Source: Hesseltinella vesiculosa
Taxonomy: Eukaryota; Mucoromycota; Mucoromycetes; Mucorales; Cunninghamellaceae
Reading direction: 5' to 3'
DNA length: 64,000 nucleotides
Assembly (NCBI GenBank): GCA_002104935.1
Contig: MCGT01000009.1
Location: forward strand, 62,001-126,000
Made by a program: the position numbers and the translations under genes
Shown: positions 12,438 to 22,213 of the stretch, piece by piece
How positions within the stretch are numbered: position 1 is the first letter of the stretch
Layout of the letters: every line of letters starts with the position of its first letter
Notes under the pieces: generated by a model
Database searches by the model: none
The model's input: the letters and a program-made list of their open reading frames with translations, nothing else
What the model was told of the DNA's origin: nothing

Positions 12438-12906
12438 CACGAACCCCCCCCCTCTCTACCTCTCTTAATCAGACTTTTCGCCTATTTCTTCTCACTCTCC
12501 TTTTAATCTTAGATATAATCTCCTCTACTAACCTCCGTTGAAAATGAAAATGCAGTTGTGCAACTTAAGCTGGGCTAGGGGACAACTGAAATGGGCATGA
12601 TAGAAAAACTAACCCAGCCATCGTTTTGGAAAGTCGGCTGTTCTGGGCAAGATGGGCGTGTCGAATGCAATGGGTCATCTGAAATGAGCCAATGTTGCAA
12701 CCTACGAGTTTCAGAGAATTCACGGCTGACTGGTCTTTTAAAAAAAAAACCTTGCTCACTGATAAAAAAGCCTTTCGGATTGGTCAACTCACGTTTCCTT
12801 TTTAGGATTCTGTCGCTTTTCAGTCAGTTCAGACCCTTTCTTTTCAAACTACAGTGCAAAGTGGAACTCGACATTTTTCCACCACTGTCGCTTGGAGATA
12901 TACCAA
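12438..12906. other. intergenic region
   Basis: This holds the kinase 3' end and the upstream region of the Oca-like gene. A short A run lies near 12743. I see no gene. Confidence 0.45.
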
Positions 12907-13666
12907 ATGTCCTCTGATCTATTTACCCCTCCTGAACAATTTGGCATGGTAGAGCCTGGTCTTTACCGATCCGACATGCTCCTACCGACGCATTTCCCTT
13001 TCATCAAGCAGTTTTGTTTCAAGACGGTCCTTATGCTGTCCCCAGAAATGCCTCCAAGGATCACCGTCAATTTAATCGAGGAAGCTGGGATGGAAATGGT
13101 AAGCACATTATTGAAAATATGAACGCATTTGTGGAGAGTAAACCCTTTGATCAGTAAGTGGTTGTAGGCGGTGGGATGGCGTCGAAAAAATTAGCATGGT
13201 GAAATATAATGTAAAACTCACGCTTGCTTATTTTTCTCTCAAAGATTCACCTTGGCATGACCACTTGGATACCCACACAACCCACAACCTGGAGACCAGT
13301 AAGCGAAGAACTGATCAAAGAAGGACTGGAGCTCATCCTGAACGCTGAGACTCATCCTGTCTTAATCATGTGTACGTCTGGCATTCATGAAACTGGGACG
13401 CTGGTGGGCTGCTTGCGCAAATTGGAGGGTTGGAATTTTAGCTCGATTGTGACGGAAGTAAGTCTCGTAATAATTGAAACGCAGACAGATGATGTCTAAT
13501 CACGCCTTTCCAGTACCGATCTTTCGCAGGCACCAAAGCTAGATATGTCAACGAGCAATTCATTGAATTATTTGATCTAGACCTTGTCACATTGCCTAGG
13601 ACATTACCGCTCTGGTTCACCCTTTCGCAGAACGATCCGCCTGCTTCAGTGATCCCATTTTCTTAA
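12907..13666 (+). CDS. Siw14/Oca-family tyrosine phosphatase-like protein, probably inactive
   Basis: Exons 12907-13098, 13245-13457 and 13514-13666 encode 185 residues. The fold is the plant and fungal atypical dual-specificity phosphatase (Siw14/Oca1-6): FGMVEPGLYRSDMLL near the N-terminus is typical of the group, as is the later GCLRKLEGWNFSSIVTEYR. The P-loop reads Cys107-TSGIH-Glu113-TG, where active members have C-x5-R followed by TG. The catalytic Cys is present but the phosphate-binding Arg is Glu. The usual general-acid loop is also not obvious. It therefore looks like a pseudophosphatase of the Oca2/Oca4 type; Oca proteins work as a hetero-oligomeric complex in yeast. Start chosen at the first in-frame ATG after a pyrimidine-rich leader. 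Confidence 0.85.
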
Positions 13667-13812
13667 AATAAACCCATTTGCTTTATTTTAATGCCTTAGC
13701 CCAGTCGGCTTTTCGGTGAACAAGGCAATCAGAGGCCGGCATACACTTATGATGATGTCAAGGCAACTGGTACGAGAAAGGACCGTGGACATTGCCGGAT
13801 ATACAAATACAG

Positions 13813-13820
13813 TATAAATA
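13813..13820 (+). promoter_or_regulatory. TATA box of the first secreted-peptide gene
   Basis: TATAAATA lies 49 bp before the ATG at 13869, with no gene between. Most other genes here lack such a box, so this one may be strongly or conditionally expressed. Confidence 0.55.
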
Positions 13821-13868
13821 CGCATGTTACTGCAATCCCTTTACTTGAAACGAAAAAAAAAAATAACA

Positions 13869-14186
13869 ATGACTTTGAAAGCGGTGCCATTTACCCTTGT
13901 CCTCTCAACACTGGCCTTTGCGCTTGTTAATGCTGCCCCCGTTTCCAGTCCTGAACAGGTGCTACGACTTGATATTGGAAGTCTAAGCGGAAACATCCTT
14001 GGAGGCATCGTCGGAGGTGTCATTGGAGGAGTTGTGGATGGTACAATCAGTGGTGCTGTGGATGGCGCCGTCCACGGCGAGTCTCACGCGGTGAGTCATG
14101 TTGGTGGAGCACTCGGTGACCTCTTAGGCAAACTTGTTCAACGCGATGATATGGAAGGTACCCATGGCAATGTGGTTCGCGAGTGA
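13869..14186 (+). CDS. small secreted glycine/valine-rich peptide
   Basis: A single exon encodes 105 residues. The first 22 residues form a clear signal peptide (a hydrophobic core ending ALVNA, then APVSS). The mature part has no cysteine. It contains an alternating Gly/Val/Ile/Asp stretch (GGIVGGVIGGVVDGTISGAV) that may form a repetitive hydrophobic segment, followed by His-rich and Leu-rich pieces. Near the C-terminus there is a KLVQRDD with a basic residue before an acidic pair; processing there is only a guess. A second gene of the same general design lies at 17309, on the far side of the foldback element. It could be a cell-wall peptide, a hydrophobin-unlike surfactant or an effector; none can be chosen from sequence alone. 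Confidence 0.7.
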   Translation: MTLKAVPFTLVLSTLAFALVNAAPVSSPEQVLRLDIGSLSGNILGGIVGGVIGGVVDGTISGAVDGAVHGESHAVSHVGGALGDLLGKLVQRDDMEGTHGNVVRE

Positions 14187-14267
14187 AATGCCAGCCCCAT
14201 CGAAAAGGTAGGCGGCATCTCACAAATTTTACAGTCAAAAAAAAATTTGTTTTTAGTCATTTCACCG

Positions 14268-14295
14268 GATTCCCGCCATCATTTATGCGGGAATC
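14268..14295 (+). terminator. 9-bp hairpin downstream of the secreted-peptide gene
   Basis: GATTCCCGC and GCGGGAATC pair around a 10-nt loop, 82 bp after the stop codon. Outer CC/GG bases extend the stem across one mismatch. In a fungal 3' UTR this could affect mRNA stability or 3' end formation; it is not a bacterial-type terminator and the label is only the closest fit. Confidence 0.35.
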
Positions 14296-14385
14296 AGGTT
14301 TGTTTTTAAGTTGTGAATAAATTTTTTAAGCAGGCAAACCAATCGGGCGAACCGCCAAATTATTTTCAAGTGCGCGCGAAAGCAA

Positions 14386-15440
14386 AGTCTACTGCACACA
14401 TGTCAGAATTTATCATTGCAGTTAGGTGAATTGCAAGAAAAAAAATGATGAGGGGATATAGAGGAGGAACTTTTGGATTTTGGAAAGGTTGGAGAGCTGG
14501 GGTTTGGAGAGGTTGGAGAGCACCGGAGCAGCTGGATTTTGATCAGATGGCCTGGGGGGTTCCCTGATGAAAATGGCCGATTTTTTTATTTTTTTAGCTG
14601 GTGGGTCGGAGATGTCAGAACGAAATTGAACAAAAGTTGGCTGAGCGATCTTCATCAATCGACGTGAATTTTTCAGGATCATCATCATTCATTGGTTTGG
14701 GTACTTTTTCATAATTGTACATTGATCTGATCACCCAAAAGTGCTGTGCAGTGTTTGCTTTTTTTTTTTATTTTTTTACGAAACGAAGGGAGTCCCATAT
14801 TCAATTTCCGCACAATTGTTTTCTTTTCTTTTTACTTTTTTCTGGTCCTGTCTTTTCCATGGGCTCCTCCTAATCTACTGCTTTTTGGTCTTTGTCATCC
14901 AATCACCAGCGACTTCCAACATGCTGTGAAAGGTACATGAAAAGCTCACGTTCGACTCATATCTTATTACTTTCACGAACCCGCAACGACACCAGCGCCA
15001 AACGCAAAGATGCTGTCCAACCTTGGCTAGTGGCTGGTGTAGACTTTGTGCATAACTGTGTCTTTCTATTTTCAAAAACCAGTATGACGCCATGCATTGT
15101 TGTAATCGCTGGACCCAGCTATTGAATTCCTGTCGAATGCCCTTGGAGTGAGCTCTTAATGTTGAATGAGAAAAAGAAGAACGAAAAAAAAAATTGTGGG
15201 GCGGTTTTTTTATTGGATGCCCGCTTAGTAGAGCCGTTGACCTGGTGGCCAAGCCTAGAATTGTAAAAACATCGACTTGTTGACCAATGAGAGATAATGA
15301 CTTTTCTTCGAAACCACCAGTAGAATATATATTTTGTAGATGACAGCCAGATTTTCAGAGCGATTGAATGGCAATTGCAATATTTCACCCATAACGACGG
15401 GTGAAAGGCACAGTCCCCGATTTGGAAGGAAAAGGCCAAT
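14386..15440 (+). repeat. left arm of the foldback element
   Basis: The outer part is near-identical to the right arm; the inner part (15150-15440) is diverged. The arm contains short open frames on both strands that have exact inverted copies in the other arm; they are by-products of the repeat. Around 14597-14690 it shares a recognisable block (TCAATCGACGTGA, then TTTTTCAG) with the dispersed repeats at 45.5 and 50.4 kb. Confidence 0.85.
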
Positions 15441-15864
15441 ACAATACGCTTCAACTTCGAGCAAATGACTGGAACATCTACAACTTTGACACCAAAAGCT
15501 GTGCGGCTTCTCATCAACGACAGGATCATTGGCGATCTTAAAGACAAAGAAAGAGGGACAATCGCAAGGCAGATAATCATCCGTGTCGGCAGGGTTGGTG
15601 ATGGTAATTTTGCCCATAACCTCATGCTTTTGCGAAACCAGAGCCACACCAAGATTCTGCACAAATTCTGGCATACCTCTTCTCTGACCTTCCTATTTTG
15701 CCCTTTCCTCCGCTTACAAGCCCACAGCCTTTCCTACCCATATCTTCTTAACCAGACATTATTAAACCCTGGTAAAACTTTGCTTTTTCTCATTCACCCT
15801 GCCTCTACGTTGACCAGCCATACACTCTTTTTTACCGCTCGTCATTTCACTCTACCATTTTTTG

Positions 15865-16879
15865 AATTGCCCTGTTCCTTCCAAATCGGGAAGTGCACCT
15901 TTTACCCGTCGTCATGGGTGAAAATTGTTATTCAAGCGATCTGTAAACTGGGCTGTCACCTACAAAATATATCTTCTATTGGTGGTGTCAAAGAAAAGTC
16001 ATTAGCTACCCTAGATAAAAAAAAGTCGATGTTTTTACAATTCTAAGCTTGGCGCGGTCCGCCAATTAAAAAACCTGCCCCACAATTTTTTTTCAACATT
16101 GGTCTCCAAGAGCTCACTCCAAGGGCATTCGACAGGAATTCAATAGCTGGGTCCAGCGATTACAACAATGCATGGCGTCATACTGGTTTTTGAAAATAGA
16201 AAGACACAGTTATGCACAAAGTCTACACCAGCCACTAGCCAAGGTTGGACAGCATCTTTGCGTTTGGCGCTGGTGTCGTTGCGGGTTCGTGAAAGTAATA
16301 AGATATGAGTCGAACGTGAGCTTTTCATGTACCTTTCACAGCATGTTGGAAGTCGCTGGTGATTGGATGACAAAGACCAAAAAGCAGTAGATTAGGAGGA
16401 GCCCATGGAAAAGACAGGACCAGAAAAAAGTAAAAAGAAAAGAAAACAATTGTGCGGAAATTGAATATGGGACTCCCTTCGTTTCGTAAAAAAATAAAAA
16501 AAAAAAGCAAACACTGCACAGCACTTTTGGGTGATCAGATCAATGTACAATTATGAAAAAGTACCCAAACCAATGAATGATGATGATCCTGAAAAATTCA
16601 CGTCGATTGATGAAGATCGCTCAGCCAACTTTTGTTCAATTTCGTTCTGACATCTCCGACCCACCAGCTAAAAAAATAAAAAAATCGGCCATTTTCATCA
16701 GGGAACCCCCCAGGCCATCTGATCAAAATCCAGCTGCTCCGGTGCTCTCCAACCTCTCCAAACCCCAGCTCTCCAACCTTTCCAAAATCCAAAAGTTCCT
16801 CCTCTATATCCCCTCATCATTTTTTTTCTTGCAATTCACCTAACTGCAATGATAAGTTCTGACATGTGTGCAGTAGACT
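15865..16879 (-). repeat. right arm of the foldback element
   Basis: This is the reverse-complement partner of the left arm. The junction between near-identical and diverged parts falls just inside a GAGCTC shared by both arms (about 15151 on the left, 16111-16116 on the right). Inside that point the two arms keep the order of matching blocks (TAGAATTGTAAAAACATCGA, the AAATATAT stretch, CGACGGGT, CCGATTTGGAAGGA) but differ in many bases. Confidence 0.85.
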
Positions 16880-17308
16880 GGCTCGCCTGCACAACCTAAT
16901 CTCATGTGGCCCTCGATGGAAAGAACGATGGTCATTGGCTCCATGAAAAACGTGCCTTGCTCGAATTTGACCAAATTCGGAAGTATTTTTTTTTTTTTTT
17001 AAAATGTCCTTGCAGTTGAAAAAGCATCCGGGGAAACGAGCAAACAAAGCAAAAACAGTACGCTTGACTTGACGTGGCAGAAAATACTGCTTTTAGAAAA
17101 CGCTTTCTTTTGGTATTGTGCCGATACATTCTACATTCTGGAAACCCCTGGGCAAAATCAACATCGAACGAATTAGCCTGATCGTAACGTTAAAATATTG
17201 GAAATAAAAGAAATTTTGCGGGTAATAGCGTCACCAACCAAACTTGTGAGCAGAAAACGAATAAAAAGGCTCATCTATGAACCAAATCCCAAAAAAATTG
17301 AAAAAAAC
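16880..17308. other. intergenic region upstream of the second secreted-peptide gene
   Basis: This is 429 bp of mostly A/T-rich sequence with a T run near 16985-17000 and AATAAAAAG near 17261, which could serve as a weak TATA-like element 48 bp before the ATG. I see no gene. Confidence 0.4.
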
Positions 17309-17566
17309 ATGCTCTTCAACTCTGGTTTTCTTGCTGTTTCTGCCGTGGCTTTGTCGTTTTTTACTGTAAATGCTGTTCCTGTAAACTCTCGTGGCGAAGT
17401 AGGTGATTTGACCCATGCTGCTAAAGTGCCTGGTGATATTACGGAAACTCTTGGTTCCTTGACCGACAACCTAGGTGACACTATTGGCGATGTTGGTGGT
17501 ACCTTGGATGGCCTTTCTGATGTTCTTGAGCGCATCAACATCGATCGTAGCCCTTTGACGCCTTGA
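17309..17566 (+). CDS. small secreted peptide, possible relative of the one at 13869
   Basis: A single exon encodes 85 residues. It has a signal peptide of about 22 residues ending TVNAVPVNS, which parallels LVNAAPVSS in the gene at 13869. The mature part is cysteine-free, acidic, and built of Gly/Asp/Leu/Thr repeats (ETLGSLTDNLGDTIGDVGG), likely forming a short amphipathic repeat. Both genes are on the same strand and sit either side of the foldback element, so a tandem duplication later split by the element is plausible. Similarity outside the signal peptide is weak. No known family was recognised. Confidence 0.65.
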   Translation: MLFNSGFLAVSAVALSFFTVNAVPVNSRGEVGDLTHAAKVPGDITETLGSLTDNLGDTIGDVGGTLDGLSDVLERINIDRSPLTP

Positions 17567-17911
17567 GATGTTGACGAGATCATTGAACCTGTTCGAGCAC
17601 TGCATTCTAAAATTGATTGCTAGTCGAGAGGCTAAAAAAAAAACCAATAAAAACAGCGATTTTTGTCTCAACTACTTCTTGCAAGCAAAGAGCTTGGAAG
17701 AGCGATCAGATCCAGGTTCATGCTTCGAAGCTTATATGGTCGAATGCATTTGGTATTATCGAAGTCGATTCTGATTCACTTGATTGTGCCACAGTGGCAA
17801 TATCATTTTCATTTGCCTCCGTGATAATGACAAAAAGAGAGAAAAAGCAAAAAAAAAAAAAAAAGGCTTTCTCCCACTCCGTCTTTCCAATCCAAAAGTC
17901 CTCTTACATCC
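17567..17911. other. intergenic region
   Basis: This is 345 bp between the secreted-peptide gene and the DUF1746-type gene. It holds a 15-nt A run near 17850. I see no gene. Confidence 0.4.
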
Positions 17912-18690
17912 ATGAATCAAGACATGAGAGGCCAGAGGCATATATTACAGTCATTAGATTATGTTCTGTATTGCTTCATTGTATACATTTATTTTTTAGA
18001 TGGGTCATTTTTATTGCTGGTTTTACGAATGTTTTTACAGCTGGTAACGAAAAGAATCCTTGGAACGAGCTAGAATGAACGCTTTTTTTTTTTTTTGTCC
18101 ATAGCAACTACTTTCGTCGAGCTCACAGTTTCATCGATCGTTTCATGCGTCGTTGTTTATATGCTGCTTCGTTTATTTGATGGTCCTTATATACCACTTA
18201 TTATCACAGCCTGGGCAGCCTGGAATTATTATCGACTTCATTGGCCACCGTACGTGTCTCGTATCGTTGTTACGTTGAGGTTGCTGACACTGTTTTGTTT
18301 TTTCTTGCCTTAGTGACAGCACCAACAAAGACCCAGCTATGTCTGTTGGATACATTGTTGCTGGCGCTACAGGTCTTGCGGGCATGTATACTGTACCAAA
18401 TCACGGAAGCCATTCTGCAACCGTCCTCACAAAACAGCGATTCCTCCATGATGATGATCCGTATCCCACCCGTATTGGCGTCGGCACTTGGCCAGCGTGC
18501 TCCTTTTGGCTTAATGATACCACAGCAAAGGACACACGTCCCCTCTGATGAGACGGGCGCGAGCAATGATGGACTGTTTTATCAAAACGACGTGGTGCTT
18601 GATATTTCTGTCTCGGACGTTCTCAGCATGTTGAAGCGTCGACAAGGCAGCTCAGCACTGGATGATGAGACCATGATTCTGCCGATCTGA
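17912..18690 (+). CDS. DUF1746 (Dsc4-like) membrane protein
   Basis: Three exons (17912-18043, 18105-18249, 18314-18690) encode 217 residues; the phases 0 and 1 agree at the joins. Read this way the N-terminal half gives HILQSLDYVLYCFIVYIYF, then FLLLVLRMFLQL, then GIIIDFIGH and QLCLLDTLLLALQVL. These match the fungal DUF1746 layout (H-SLD-Y-LDxS, LLRxLxQ, IDFIG, LLLLDxLLLxLQ), with about three membrane helices. In fission yeast the DUF1746 protein Dsc4 belongs to the Golgi Dsc E3 ligase that activates SREBP and degrades Golgi and endosomal membrane proteins. The C-terminal 90 residues are hydrophilic and acidic. The family call is made from remembered pattern and needs a profile search. Confidence 0.65.
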
Positions 18691-18810
18691 CATCCCCAGT
18701 CGTCCTTGTAGCACTAAAGAAGATACCCCTCCACTTATCGTAAATAAAAACGGCTCATTTGGCCGCCCCACAGTTTATTCGATACACAAAAGGTACAAAG
18801 AAAAAAAAAA

Positions 18811-20975
18811 TTAATGATGCATTTGGCGGTCGACAACCATCAAACTGCCGACGAACGTCAGGTTCTATTAGAATAAGTAAGTATTATGTCTTTCCCTTTT
18901 TGATGCTTCTTTAATACTTACCATCTTGGAGCGGACTTCCACAATATCTTCAGGCACCAAAAATATGGTGGCACCCAATTTTCGAGCAATGGAGATGGCC
19001 AGGCGAGCGTTGTTGAAGGCATCATCGTCAGAGACACCGCGGGTGACCATGGAGTAATCGACGATGCCAGGTTTAATACCATTCAAGACATCCAGGAAGA
19101 ATATACCGTTGCGCAAGGACGGGTCACGGAATGAAGACATTTTGCTGGATTTGCCACCGCGGATGGCGCAATCATTGGCCCATCGCACCATGTCTTGGTC
19201 GGTCACAGGGCGATTGCCTTTAGCCAGTGATTGCAGAGTGAAGATGATGTTTTCGCGCATCATTTGCCAAACAAGACCAAGGGTCAAAGTACGTTGTTCA
19301 TCTACAATATCCGCACCTTGGATTCCCACCAGGGAGAAGCGTCGTTCTTGGCCAAGGGTGACGGCATAGTTACAGTTTTCGATCATCTTGAATCGACTCA
19401 AAGGTTGCTTTTGGCTAACCATGCGCCAATTAACCAACCCGGGTACGATTTTATCAAAGGCTTGCAACAACACCAATCCATCCTGAAGATCCTCAAACAA
19501 GTTGTACACACCAGGGTCGACGTTCAGAGAGTTCAACCAAAGTGTAAACACTACAAACATCGTGAGCCACGATGAGAAAAAAAAAAAAAAAGGAGGGGAT
19601 GAACTTACTTCGTGCTTCGCGTTCGCCTTCAGCATCGAACGGTTCAATTTCTGGAGTCTCTTCTTCAGTCAAAGGATCCAAACCAGGATAGGTGTTGAAA
19701 AGATGGGCAACGAATGCCAAGTTCAACTTGGGATTGCCAGCGACCATGGCCTTGGCAGTCAGGTACTTGCGGCAGCCAATTCGATCGGCGTTTTGAAGAA
19801 CCTGCTCAGCACGTTGCAGCGTGTCTTGCTGTTGGAGTGGTGCCAAGGAGCACTCATCGGGCTTTAGTTGATTCAGCAGCACAGTGTAGTTTGCACCATC
19901 TGACACATCCTTGGAGAAGTTGTTCACACGGCGATCCCAGCCAGCATTTTTCAAATGGTAGTTGAACCAGCGCAGTAAGATCTGGTCGGGAGGCAGTCTG
20001 AGAAATTCTTCCAAGGTTTCCCCATCTTCCAATAGCCGATAGAGTTCTGGATGTAGCTTGATATCAATCTTGGACAACAGACCTCGTTTGATGATTTGCC
20101 AAATCAAGCCCAAAATCAAGTGTTCACGAGCCTCCATGATATCTGACGAACCAATGTTCACCACTGAACAGCCAATGGCCTTGGCTGAATTGATGACGAT
20201 GTTGTTGTTTTCTACCATTTGGAACTGGTTGATTTTCTTGCCCGCGTTCAACACACGTTCATCAATCGTATCGGGCACAGCGTCATTGATCAGTTTACAC
20301 AAAATAAGCCCATCTTTTTATACTGTTGGTCAGTATCCTGGAGGGGTTTCTCATGGCCATTCTCAGTATTCTTACCTCGACATTCATCAAATAATTGCAT
20401 GGTGTTAGTAGGGATAGGCAAACGGTGGCCAATATGGGCATCACCAGCAAGAATGCCATTGATATGATGGGTGAATTCGGTTCGTTCATCTTCATTGATG
20501 GTGTGGGTGACATTGGCGTTGGTGCCTTGAACCTTGATTTTATGTTGATGTACATCAAACGCACCTTTGTTTCTTCCTTCTTTCAACTTTGCAGCCAACT
20601 TTTTTTTTTTATGCAGGGAGAGTAAGGTCCGTGTCCAATTTTTTTTTTCTCGTCTCCATACTTGCCTCTACGAATTCTTCCACATCAACTTTGTTAGCTG
20701 AACTGGTGCTAACTTGCTTCAATGTGGCACGGATTTCATCATAGTTGGAGCTGTAGCCAGTTGTCTTGCAAGCCTCTTGGATTTCACGCTGATCTAAATA
20801 GCCATCGCCATCCAAGTCGCACTCGCTAGCAATAAAAACGTGAGGCCTTGCTATCTTTTTTTGGATTGGCAAGGCGTGTTGAGACTTACTTGAATTGGTC
20901 AATCAATGAATTGATATCATTCACTTGCAACTGAGGGTACTTTTTTGATAATGTAAAAGCATTGATAATAGGCAT
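18811..20975 (-). CDS. SAC6: fimbrin/plastin, actin-bundling protein
   Basis: A multi-exon gene. The N-terminus reads MPIINAFTLSKKYPQL, then a calcium-binding EF-hand loop (DLDGDGYLDQRE) and a second, degenerate EF-hand. Four calponin-homology domains follow as two actin-binding domains (about residues 110-370 and 380-620). Landmarks are CKLINDAVPDTIDERVLN, EHLILGLIWQIIK, LLRWFNYHLKNAGW, VFTLWLNSLNVDPGVYNLFEDL, LTLGLVWQMM and SIARKLGATIFLVPEDIVEV. A last small exon ends NLTFVGSLMVVD, as in other fimbrins. The product cross-links F-actin in patches and rings. The gene converges with the DUF1746 gene (120 bp between stops) and diverges from the gene at 21177. Confidence 0.95.
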
Positions 20976-21176
20976 GGTTACAATAGGAAAAGGTGAGAAA
21001 AAAAATAAAAAACGATGAAAAAGAAAAAAAAGAAAGGGTTTAGTTTTAACATTTCCAATTTTCACGAATGCTCCGCGCAGGCTAGAAGGTTATTTAAAAA
21101 AAATGAAGTCTTGGCTGTTCTTCCCTCGTTTTTTCCTAAACCTTATTTCTCTACTTTTTTTAATAATTATAATACA

Positions 21177-22118
21177 ATGACAGCAAACAATCCATTTGAA
21201 GAATCGTCTAATCCTTGGTCCTCGGAGGCAGCATCAGGACCTCGTTTCGGAAATGCTTACGAGGACAGCGGCCAAAATAATAACTCCTGGCGAATGCCTT
21301 CGCCCTCGGACTATCGCCACGAAAGCAACAAAATCGAAACAACCCACAATGAAAGCACAAAAGTGGAATTCAATCCTCAAGTCCATGAGCAAGATACCTC
21401 GACTGCATGGGAAGCCCCTGCGTCGTCACGTCAAACTCCCGACAGCAATGCCTATCAATTCAGTGGCACTCGCTATGGCAACGTGGATCATCATAGCGGC
21501 AATGCGTACAGTGCAGCCCCTGTTGCAGCCACGCCACCACCTTTACCTGAAACGCCAAGACCCTCCAACAAGTCGAATAAGGACGACAATGGTTTACCAC
21601 CTGCCTGGGATGATAAGCGCATGCATCCTTCCAAGTGGCGAGCACTTCTCCGTTTCATTCAATTGATTGCCTCGATTGGTCACCTGGGATTTGCCGCCGG
21701 CGCCTCTCCTGTAAGCCCCTCCCCCTCATTTTTTTAATTTTTTTTTTAATTTCACTTTTTCTTGTAGTTCTCTCAGCAACCCGTGCCTTTTGACAGCAAA
21801 GCTTGTTTTTATTATTTGTTTGCTGTGGCAATTTTGTCAATCATCTGGGCTTTTGTGCAGCTCTTTTACATTTGCTTGCGTCGTTTCAGCAGCAAGACCA
21901 AGATGAACCGGCCTATGATGATGGGTATTGATAGCCTTTTGGCGTTATTCTGGGGAATTGGTATCATTGTTGAAGTAGCCAAGTTTCATTGTAGCCCAGG
22001 TGACAACTGGTGCAATTTCTACAATGTCAGTATCTTTTGGGGATTCGTTGCTTTTGCTTCCTTCATCACAGCCGTTGCTTGGGATATTGTTGGCGGTTGC
22101 ATCACCCACAAAAAATAA
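21177..22118 (+). CDS. MARVEL-like four-helix membrane protein
   Basis: Exons 21177-21710 and 21768-22118 encode 294 residues. The N-terminal ~150 residues are hydrophilic and probably disordered (NPFEESSNPW, and a Pro-rich PPPLPETPRPS). Four hydrophobic helices follow: RFIQLIASIGHLGFAAGAS, the YYLFAVAILSIIWAFVQL region, DSLLALFWGIGIIVEVAKF, and IFWGFVAFASFITAVAWDI. The second loop has a Cys pair (FHCSPGDNWCNF). Four helices with a Cys-paired loop before the last resemble fungal MARVEL proteins (Nce102/synaptophysin-like), which organise membrane domains. The NPF motif could bind EH-domain endocytic proteins. The 201-bp region to fimbrin is a divergent promoter. The family call is tentative; the gene model is firm. 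Confidence 0.7.
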
Positions 22119-22213
22119 AAAATCAACTCAGCTTTTTTTTTTCTTCTTCTTTTTCGCCTTCCTTCCCTTAAAACTGTAGCCTTTCTTTCCAATTTTTTTT
22201 TTGTTACAAAGCT

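Larger units (their letters stand above)
14386..16879. mobile_element. foldback (long inverted repeat) element
   Basis: About 2.49 kb. The two ends read AGTCTACTGCACACATGTC inward from 14386 and, on the other strand, inward from 16879. The outer ~750 bp of each arm (14386-15140 and 16126-16879) are almost identical in inverted orientation; a T/C difference near position 25 of the arm is one visible change. The inner ~300 bp (to about 15440 and from about 15865) are still alignable but clearly diverged, with small indels. The centre (about 15441-15864) is unique. No transposase was recognised. No convincing target-site duplication abuts the ends (CAA on the left, GGC on the right). The layout fits a non-autonomous foldback transposon; an inverted segmental duplication is the alternative. 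Confidence 0.8.

Noticed and set aside
12591..12917. 108-codon plus-strand frame before the Oca-like gene
   Set aside because: It overlaps the real start in another frame and shows only A/T-run residues.
14422..14688. 88-codon frame with an exact inverted copy at 16577-16843
   Set aside because: The identity comes from the foldback arms; the frame has low complexity and no known motif.
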